DNA of 64,000 nt, from the NCBI GenBank assembly GCA_963728835.1, contig CAVSKZ010000001.1, forward strand, positions 434,001 through 498,000. Direction: 5' to 3'. Shown piece by piece: positions 54,206 to 62,403 of this stretch. This DNA is from VRUE01 sp963728835. GTDB lineage: Bacteria; Actinomycetota; Thermoleophilia; Solirubrobacterales; 70-9. Position 1 is the first letter of the stretch; each line of letters begins with the position of its first letter. Under the pieces are notes generated by a model. That model was given only the letters and a program-made list of their open reading frames with translations, was not told the DNA's origin and searched no databases. Made by a program: the position numbers and the translations under genes.

Positions 54206-57200
54206 TTAGTCGTCAGCCGCCGCGGTGGCGATCGCCGTGGCGGTCGCCGCGATCCAGCCGGCGTCGCCGTTCGCCTCCCGCTCCGCCCGGGCGACGATCC
54301 GGGAGAGGTCCCAGCCCACCGAACGGGCGCCTTCCCTCAGTAGCTCCTCGGTCCGACGGCGTGCCTCCGGGGCGACCTCCGGGCCGCCGAAGGCGGCCAG
54401 GTAGAACCAGGCCTCGAGTTGGACGCCCGGGTGGTCGGTCACCGACAGGGCATGGCGCGCCAGCGGGATCGCGCTCTCGTCCTCGCCGGACTCGAAAAGT
54501 AGCCAGGAGAGGTTGACGGTCAGGTGGGGATCGTCGGGGTCGCTCTCCCGACCCCGTTCGAAGAGCTGCCGCGCCAGCGCGCGATCGTCGAGGTCCCGCA
54601 CCGCGACCATCGCCCAGTCATGGCAGCGGTCGGCGGTGTACTCGGGCCGGAGCCGGATGCAGCGCTCGAACAGCCGCGCGACCCACTCCTCGTCCCTCTC
54701 GGTCCTGGCGATCAGTTCGGCGAGGAAGTAGCAGGTGCCTGCCCGATTCGGTTCCAGGCGCAGCGCCCGCTCGTACATCTCCCGCGCGCCCTCCAGGTCG
54801 CCGGAGCGCTCGAGCACTTCGCCGAGGGCGCTGGCATAGGGGGCCGACTCGGGATGCACTCCAGCGCGCGCCGGTAGTGCCGCGCAGAGTGCTCCAGCTC
54901 CTCGGTTTGGATTCGCAGGAAGCGGGCGAACTGCGCCGGGGCCCAGCGGTCGTCGGGGTCGAGGTCGAGGACCGCCTCGTAGGCGGCTCTGATGCGATCG
55001 TGGTCCTCAGTGTGGCGGTGCAGGTACCAGGCGTGGAAGCGGCGCAGCTCGACGTGGTCGGGGGCGGAGGCGACCGCCTCCTTGAGCACCCTGCCGGCCT
55101 CCTCCACCTCGTCGGCGGTCTCGGCGAGGAAGCTGGCGTAGCGGGCGAAAAGGGCGGGATCGGGATGGACCTCGAGGCCGGCGCGGTAGACCTCCCGCGC
55201 CTGGTCCGGGTCGCCCTCGATCAGCGCTTGGGCGGCCTTCTCGACCTCCTCCCAGGTCTCCCAGGTCCCCGCGTCCGCGTCGGTCCCGCCGGGGGAGTGG
55301 GTCATGCAGACGAAGGCGAGGCACTCGGCGACGCTGGCGTGTGGGTTGCGGGCGAGATGGTCCCGCTGCGCCCGGGCTAGCGCCACCGCCGGGTGGCTGC
55401 CGGCGGCGAGGGCGGCGAGGACCGGCTCGATGAAGGAGGGCAGAGTCGCCGAGGGGACCTCGAACATCGCCGAGAGGACCGAGCGCGACCCGGCCAGGAC
55501 GCAGGAGATCGGCAGCCCGAGGGGCTCAAGGCCGGCCTCGAGCGGCACCCGCCCGACCAGGCAGGAGGCGAACAGCGTCCACTCCGGCCACGGCGCCCGC
55601 AGGGCCGAGCCGGCCGACAGCCTGCCGCCGGCGAGCTCGACGTTCTGCTCGAGGCCGAGCCCGTCGCCATGCGCCGCGAGGTAGGCGCCCGCGTGCCGGT
55701 CTTCCGCCAGCCCGGCGAGGAAGTCAGCGTGGGTTCCGGCGAGGGTGAGGTCGAAATTGTCCTCCAGCAGCCGCCGCTCCTCCTCTCGCCCGGCCAGCGA
55801 GGGGTCGAGGTAGGCGAGAACCGGGCTGCCGGCCGGGTTCGGCGCCGGCTCCTCGTCGAGGTCGACGACCCCCAGCGAGGGGACCACCTGGATCGCGGCC
55901 AGGGTGCCGAGCGGCGAGTCGCCGAGCGCCAGCGCCGACCATGGCAGCAGGCCGAGGACCCCGTCCGGGGCGATCAGCAGCGGCGGCAGGTCGCCTTCGG
56001 CGCCGTCGCGCAGCGACTCGGCCAGGGCGCGGGGCAGCAGGGCGGAGGCCAGCGAGGCCCAGACTGCGGCATCGGGGGAGCCTGGCGGCGCGTGGAGCGC
56101 CGCGATCCTGGCGGATTCGCCGGCGCCGAGCCGCTCCAGCAGCTCGGCGGAATCGTTGTCCCTGGCCTCGACCCGGCTGACCTCGAATTCGCAGTCCCGC
56201 CGAATCCAGACCCTCCAGCCCGGCAGCTTTCCTCCCGGCAGGTGGAAGGAGAGGACGTTTCCGTGCCGCTTGGCGAGGTCGCGGAGGGTGCCGACCGAGG
56301 TCGGGGTCGGCACGTAGGCGGTCGCGAACCGCTCGGAGAGCGCTGCCGCCAGCTCGGCCCGCAACGTCTCGATCTCGGCTTCGGCGGCGGGGGTTTTCGC
56401 CGTGGCCTCCAGCTCGTCGATCCGCTGCAGCAGCCGTTCGGTCGGCTCGGGCAGATCGACTCCCTCGCCGCGCAGCAACTCGGCGAGGGCGTTCTTGTGG
56501 AGGGACTCGATCAGCCAGGCGGCCGACTCCGCGGCGGCGAAGACGTCCTGCTTCGCCGCCTGCTCGAGGGCCTTCAGGCACCACGAGTAGAGGTCCGCCT
56601 CGGCGAGGATCAGGCCGGTGCGGTGGTCGGCCCGGCGCAGCTGGGTCCGCCGCGACTCCAGTAGGCGCACCCCCGCGTCGATCTCCTGCCGCGCCTTCGA
56701 GCCACCCGGGCCGAAGGCGAGGGCGACGCCGTGGAGGGCGCGGGCGCAGGCGTAGAGGTGGGGGTCGCGGTCCCGATCGAGACGGCCGAGGGTGCTGTGC
56801 AGGTGCTGCTCGGCGTCGGCGTAGCGGCCCTGCGCCAGCGCGATCTCACCGGCGACGAGCCGGACTCGCCCGTCCGCGGTGACCAACTCGCGGCGGAGGG
56901 CGCGGCTCAGCCTCCCTTCGGCGCTGGCCTCGGCGGGGTTGAAGTCGAGGATCTCATCGAGCCGCTTCCGTGCCCGTCCGGCATCCCCCTGGCGGACCAG
57001 CGCGGTCGCGATCAAGGCCTCGCTCTCGAGCAGCCGGGCCATCCCGTCGTAGCTCCAAGGGCTCTCCCGCTGCGCGGCGACCAGCTCGATCGCCCGCTCC
57101 GGCTGTTGGCGTCGCGCACAGACGTCGGCCAGCGTCAGCACAGCGCGGGATCGCAGCCTCGAGGAATTCGGCAGCGAATCCAGCGCCTCGGCCAGCAGCC

Positions 57201-58440
57201 GTTCGGCTTCCTCCAGGTCGCCGAGGCCGGCGGCCACCGCGCCCGCCGCCGGCAGGGCCTGGGGAGGCAGGCTCCCCACTTTGCGGGCCTCCGCCAAGGT
57301 CGCGGCCGCCGCATCCAGATCACCTCGTTCGAAGTGGCAGAGGGCGAGGCGGGCGGCGGTCTGGGCGCGGAGGTCGCCGACGCATGCCGGATGGGCCAGC
57401 AGCTCCCCGAAGAGCTCGACTGCGATCGCCAGGCGACCGCCTTCCATCGCGTCGACCGCCGCCCGCCAGTTCCCGCGCAGCTGGCGCGGGCCGTTGAAGG
57501 GTTCGCGCGGGCGACGCGAACCGCCGAACCCGGCGACGGTGAATTTCTGCAGCGCCGCCCGACCGGCAGCGGCGGCGACGCCGGCGATCACGGCGATCGC
57601 GATCGTCTCCGGGAAGTGCGAGCGCGCCAGGACCCAGGCCACAGCGCCGCCGACCACCAGACCACCGCACGAGAGCGTGGCGGCGCCGAGGCCGAGGCCG
57701 AGCACGGCGAGGAACTGGACAAGCGCGCCGGGCAGGACGACCGGGCCGAGCGCGAGTGGCTCGGCGGGGAAGACCACGGCGCCGACGATGCTGGCGACGA
57801 TCACACACAGGCCCGCGATCAGCGGCGGGCCCACCATCTCCACCAGCAGTCCCTTGGCGAGGCTCACCGAGGTTTCGCCCTCTTCGTCCTCGTCGGCGAA
57901 CCCCCCGGCGATCACGGTCACGAGCAGCCCCGGGACGCGGTGGATCAGGCGCCAGGGTCGGGCTTCCGCCCAGGCGGTGCCGGCGACCGCGAACGCCGCG
58001 TCCTCCTCCGACCGAGAGCCGCGCCGGGCGGCGGCGAGGCGCGCCTCGGCTTCCTCTCCGGAGTCGGCGACGGGCACTTCGAGGAAGGCGAGCAGGTCCC
58101 GGCGGGCGCGATGGATCGCCACCACGCCGTGGGCGCGCCTCGCTCGCAAACCGGATTCCCCGGCCTCGCCTCCGCCGCCCGAGACGAGCAGGAAGGCCTC
58201 GCCGACGAGCGCGCGCAGGACCAGCAGTGCCGCCGCCAGCGGCGACCAGGGTGCCACCGCGAGAACCGGGACCAGGGCCAGCCAGCCGCGCCGCAACGGT
58301 CGCAGGAGGGCGATCGTGGCGGCCAGCGCCAGCGCCGGCAGTGGGCCGGCCTGGACGAGCGCGGCGACCAGGGCGGCGAGGGTGAGGAACCCTCTCGCGA
58401 CGACCCAGACGAGCACGGTCCCGATCTGCCTGGGGATCAC
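54206..58440 (-). CDS. Membrane-anchored TPR-CHAT protease-like protein, frameshifted
   Basis: About 1,410 residues. The N-terminal 360 contain several membrane helices (VVARGFLTLAALVAALVQAG, FLAVLGLGLGAATLSCGG). TPR-type helices cover about 400-700. A CHAT caspase-like domain follows, with the likely catalytic His in YLAAHGDG (about 921) and Cys in LFASCLVGR (about 958). The C-terminus has more TPRs (VYRAGLEVHPDPALFARYA). At about 54860 one base is missing; repairing it gives YRRALEVHPESAPYASALG. GTG start overlaps the previous stop (GTGA). The SIR2-STAND gene converges, 3 bases between stops. Confidence 0.78.
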
Positions 58441-59297
58441 CTGAACACTCCCCACAGCAGCCTGGGCAGCGTCTTCAGCTCCACTTCGTAGATCAGCTTG
58501 CGGTCGCGGAGGAGGAAGCGGTGGGCCCAATACCCGACCTGGACGCGGCGGGTCAGGTCGCGACCGGCGGGGGTTCTGGCGAAGGCGGTCTGGCACTCGA
58601 TCAGGTCGAGGAGGGAGGCGCCGAGGATGCGCTCCGCCGCCGAATCGAGCTCTCGGCTCCATTCCTCGGCGGCGGAGAGGGGGATCAGGCAGGCGGAGAG
58701 GGCGAGCAGATCGGGGTCGATCCGGTGCTCGCGGCGCCTGGCGATCTCCGCTCCGAGGCCCACAGCTTCGGCGAGGAAGACGCTCACCGCGCCGGCGTCC
58801 CCCAGCTTCAGCACCGGGCCGTCCCACGCTTCCTCGCCGGGATCGTCGCCCAGCGTCCCCCGCCACAGCTTGGGATTGGCGCGGCTGGCGAGGGCGACCA
58901 GGTGCCAGGTCGAGAGCGGTCGCTCGGCGGCGAGGACGCGAGCGGCGTAGACGAGGTCGGAGGGAGCCTCCTCGAGACAGACGGCGAGGGCGGCAGGGTC
59001 GGCGGGCCGGCGCCGGGGAAGGTGGAGGGCGAGCGCGCGGAGCCAGACCGCCAAAGCGCAGGCGAGCGCCAGGGCGGCGATCGTCCAGCCGCCGAGCAGA
59101 GCGGCGACCGGGGCGGTGACGAGGCCGCCTTTGGGGGCGGCGAGGGCGACCGCGAGGCAGAGACCGCCGAGCGCGGCCTCACCCGTGTTGCCGCGCAGGG
59201 TGGCGGTCACGGCGAGGACGGCCAACGCCATCAGGCACGCCAGGTAGACGGCGAAGGACAGTCGCGAGGGCCAGGATTGTCCCGCCACCGGGTTCAC
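58437..59297 (-). CDS. Membrane protein between Clp_N and CHAT genes
   Basis: 286 residues from a GTG overlapping the upstream stop (GTGA) and itself overlapping the CHAT start. There are three or so N-terminal helices (FAVYLACLMALAVLAVTA, GGWTIAALALACALAVWL), then a soluble domain (DLVYAARVLAAERPLSTWH, DRKLIYEVELKTLPRLL). No family recognised. The tight overlaps on both sides say it is a required part of the operon. Confidence 0.65.
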   Translation of the reverse strand: MNPVAGQSWPSRLSFAVYLACLMALAVLAVTATLRGNTGEAALGGLCLAVALAAPKGGLVTAPVAALLGGWTIAALALACALAVWLRALALHLPRRRPADPAALAVCLEEAPSDLVYAARVLAAERPLSTWHLVALASRANPKLWRGTLGDDPGEEAWDGPVLKLGDAGAVSVFLAEAVGLGAEIARRREHRIDPDLLALSACLIPLSAAEEWSRELDSAAERILGASLLDLIECQTAFARTPAGRDLTRRVQVGYWAHRFLLRDRKLIYEVELKTLPRLLWGVFR

Positions 59298-61068
59298 CCG
59301 CCCCTGCCCGAGAGGCGCAGGACCTGGGTCCTGATTGCGGCCCGGGTCGTCTGGCGGACGAACTGGTTGACGGAGCCGCCGAAGCCGAGCCGGCGGCGGG
59401 TGATGCAGCGCAGCTCGCGGAGGCTGAGGTGGACCCCGGTTCGCCCCCAGGCTGCCTGCCGCTCGGAGCGCGCCTGCAGCAGGTCGGCCGAGATTCCCAG
59501 CAGGTGGAGGACGCCGACCAGCGGTGAGACCACGACGGCGAGGAGGCCGGCGACGACGACGCTGCCTGCCGGCCCGTAGCCGGGGTGGCCGGACCACACC
59601 AGCCAGACGAAGATCAGCTTCCACCAGGCCCCCTCGGCGACCACCGCCTGGATCAGCACGATCGTGGTGAGGACTCCGAACAGCATGTTCAGCCCGGTTG
59701 CGGCCAGCGTCGAACCGGCGCCGGCGGTGTCGCCCTCGCGCTCCAGGCGCCAGTTGCGGAGCTGCGCGACGACCTCGGCGGCGGTCAGGCCGAGGCGGTC
59801 GAGCGCGCTCAAGACCCGGGGCGAGCGGATCGAGACGAAGGCGACGATGAAGTCAAACGGCTCCATCTCTCCTTCCCGTCGCGCCGCGGCGAGGGCGATC
59901 CCCTCGCTCACCGGGAGGTCCTGCTCGGCGGCGCCGAGGGCGTGGATTTCGGCCGGCACGAGCTGCATGTCCTCCAGTAGGTCGCCGAGCTCCTCGTCCT
60001 GGTTGAGGAGGATTGCCGCCAACAGGCCATGCCAGCAGCCGGGCTGGCCCTCGCCGACGCCCGCGTCGCCGGTGAACTCGATCGCTTCCCGGGCGCCGGC
60101 CAGGATGCGGTCGGCCAGGGTGGGCTCCGGCTCGGGCTCGGTTTCCTCGCCGCCCCGCCGCCGCTGGATCTCGGTGTCTCGGGCCTCGTCGGCGGTGCTC
60201 ACCGCCTCGGCGACGACCTGGTGCGCCCGCTCCATGCTCACCTTCGCGCCGACGAAGTCCGCCAGCCGCTCGGGGGCCGCCTGGCAGGAACCGAGCAGCA
60301 GGTGCTCGGTGCCGACGTAGTCGCGGCCGAGGCGCCGGGCCTCCTCGGCGGCCGCCGCCAGCACCTCGGCGGACGACTCGCTGAAGGGGATGCGGCGGTA
60401 GGGATCGTCCTCGTCCTCGTCGAGCCAGGCGGTTGGCGCCCACTCGGGGACCGAGCCGAGGGCTCGCATCGCCCTGCCCCCGATCGTCCACTCCGCGGCG
60501 GGAATCGCCCGCAGCAGGTCCTCGACCTCGATCTCGTCGCGGCCGACGGCGTGGGCCTGCGACCAGGCGAGCGCCACGACTTCGCGGGTGGTCAGGGCGT
60601 ACACCTCGCGCGCGGTCGCCTGCTCGCCGCCGAGCGCGCTAAGGAGGGCCCGCTCGATGCGCTCGCGGACGCCCTCTCCCTTCCGGTCCAGGGCGTGTGC
60701 CGCGGGACCCCGTTCGCCGTCGACGATCGCCAGCAGGGCATGCTCGGCGCCGAGCCCCTCGCTCTCGAGCCGGACCGCGTGCTCGTGGGCCTGCTGCAGC
60801 AGACTCCCAAGTCGCGTGAGTGGGAACCGGAACGGGTGACGCCTCGGCGTCCTCAGCTCGCTCCTCCCGCGCCTCCGCCTCGATCGACTCGGCCTCGGTC
60901 GGCTTCAGGCCCTCGGCCCTCAGCAGACTCGGTGCAGAGCCCCAGGTCGCGGCCGACCATCGCCAACAGCAGGTGGCCGGTGCCCAGATGGTCGTGTCCG
61001 AGCCGGCGCGCTTCCTCCTCGCCGTACTCAACCAGTTTCTGGATAGATATCTGTGAAGCACTAAGCAT
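59294..61068 (-). CDS. Clp_N-repeat membrane protein without ATPase, frameshifted
   Basis: About 590 residues. Four or five units resemble the Clp R/N domain: YGEEEARRLGHDHLGTGHLL, AHEHAVRLESEGLGAEHALL, AHAVGRDEIEVEDLLRAI, AAEEARRLGRDYVGTEHLLL and a more distant one. No Walker motifs exist. The C-terminus is membrane-spanning (NMLFGVLTTIVLIQAVVA, GSVVVAGLLAVVVSPLVG). Clp_N domains bind substrates or adaptors, so this could be a membrane sensor. Frame breaks at about 60933 and 60820. ATG 61068 chosen; TTG 61080 is also possible. First gene of the CHAT operon. Confidence 0.65.
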
Positions 61069-61080
61069 CCGGCGCAGCAA

Positions 61081-61528
61081 TCTACCCTTCGCCGCGGGGA
61101 TGGCGACGGGAGAGGAGAACTAGGCGCGGGCGGTTTCCGTGCAATCGAGACCGCCGCCTCGCGGCTATGCATCCCGAGCCGGCGGTAGACGTGCGCGAGG
61201 TGCTTGCGCACGGTATGTGGCTGATGAAGAGGTCGGCCGCGATCTGCTCGGTGCCGCGCCCGCGCGCCAGCGACGCAGTCGTGAGATTTGCTGATGCACT
61301 CGAGGTCGGCGATCCTTCGTTTGGGCCTTTGAATGGATCGCGCGGCCTGCCGATGGCGGGCGTCGCCGTCGCCGGTAGCCGGGCCTCGGCCTCACGCGCT
61401 CGGCATATCCTTCGGCAGCGCGCGGCCCCTGGATGGTTAGGCCGGAGAAGGGCCAGTCTAAGGCTCGCGCGCTCCCCGCCTGGCCCGCCGGCTGCCCCCG
61501 CGAAGCTAGCGGCTGTGCCTTGGCGGAG
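61081..61528. other. Gene-poor stretch with a LuxR HTH remnant
   Basis: Apart from the degraded LuxR-type HTH on the minus strand (about 61133-61300), no credible gene, hairpin or repeat was seen. The other open frames are low-complexity shadows. Confidence 0.4.
61133..61300 (-). pseudogene. LuxR-family HTH remnant
   Basis: The minus strand reads LARGRGTEQIAADLFIS, then after a one-base loss at about 61243 continues as PHTVRKHLAHVYRRLGMHSR. That is the LuxR/NarL helix-turn-helix and its helix-4 signature. No sensory domain precedes it and there is no plausible start, so this is a fragment. Confidence 0.6.
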
Positions 61529-61888
61529 CTACTCGGCTTTGGCCTGGCGGAAGTTCATGCGGAACCAGATCTGCTTCTCGCGCTCGTCGGCTTTCCACTC
61601 CTCGACCAGGCCGTCGAGGAGGCGTAGAGCGAGTGCGCTCTCCTTTCGACCGACCGCCCGAGCAGCGGTTCCGTCGTCGTGAACCGTCCCTTCGATGCGT
61701 TGCTTCTCGACGCACAAGGACACCTCTATCGGCTTGCGGGCGCCGTTGGCGACGCTCATCCCCACTAGCTCGCTGACCACCGCCCTGATGTCTGAAAGCA
61801 AGTGTTGGTCGACCTGGCTCGCCAGCGCAGAAAGCTCTCGCCGGGATTGACTCGGCGCTTCGACCGTTGGGAACACCTTCAGGCGCAT
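61529..61888 (-). CDS. HATPase-fold anti-sigma-like protein
   Basis: 119 residues. IRAVVSELVGMSVANGARKP and EVSLCVEKQRIEGTVHDDG recall the N and G1 boxes of RsbW-type ATPases (ELVxNAxxHG, V-x-D-x-G), but the key Asn is not clearly in place. It may be a catalytically altered anti-sigma or two-component relic. It lies next to the LuxR remnant, so both may be leftovers of one regulatory pair. Confidence 0.5.
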   Translation of the reverse strand: MRLKVFPTVEAPSQSRRELSALASQVDQHLLSDIRAVVSELVGMSVANGARKPIEVSLCVEKQRIEGTVHDDGTAARAVGRKESALALRLLDGLVEEWKADEREKQIWFRMNFRQAKAE

Positions 61889-61917
61889 ATCCGGTGTTAG
61901 TACCCGCTATGGCCTCG

Positions 61918-62184
61918 CTATACAACGGCGCGGTCGCGGTGCTTGCACCCCGGCCAGCAGCAGGGCCGGCGCTGGCCTTCCTCGAGCTCCTCGCGTGCGC
62001 GGCGAATGCGGCGTTCTCGAGTTGACCGCTGTTTGGCATCCTCGACCCAGCAGATGAACTCATTGCGCGCCAGGGGCGTGATGTCCCTCCAGGCATCGAG
62101 TGCTGTGGCGCTGGCCGTCAGCGCCTCGCGCAGGTCTGCCGGCAGCGCGTGCACCACCCCACCGGGTACTCGCTGGTTGCTCAC
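61918..62184 (-). CDS. YdeI/OmpD-associated-like protein
   Basis: 88 residues. ALTASATALDAWRDITPLAR, then NEFICWVEDAKQRSTRERRI and RRAREELEEGQRRPCCWPGC match the C-terminal half of the YdeI/OmpD-associated family, a stress or bacteriocin-tolerance group. It is shorter than typical members and may be a partial version. Confidence 0.75.
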   Translation of the reverse strand: MSNQRVPGGVVHALPADLREALTASATALDAWRDITPLARNEFICWVEDAKQRSTRERRIRRAREELEEGQRRPCCWPGCKHRDRAVV

Positions 62185-62210
62185 CGGGCCATGGTAGCCG
62201 GGGGTCCCGC

Positions 62211-62369
62211 TCAGCAGCTGAGGATCAGGGAGCGGAGGGTCTCCATCAGGTAGGTGACCTGCATGAAGCCGGCGTAGACCACTCCCCAGAGGGTCGCCAG
62301 CAAGACGATCAGGAGGAAGCCGGGCACGCCGCTGGCGATCTCGATGCCGAAGGGCAGGGCGATGAGCAC
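62211..62369 (-). CDS. Small membrane protein
   Basis: 52 residues from a GTG: ALPFGIEIASGVPGFLLIVL, then LATLWGVVYAGFMQV and a polar end. There is one long or two short membrane helices. The open frame continues upstream but only as skewed sequence. Weak evidence. Confidence 0.35.
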   Translation of the reverse strand: MLIALPFGIEIASGVPGFLLIVLLATLWGVVYAGFMQVTYLMETLRSLILSC

Positions 62370-62403
62370 TCTCCCTGGTCGGCGTAGGCGGTGGCCAATC
62401 GAA

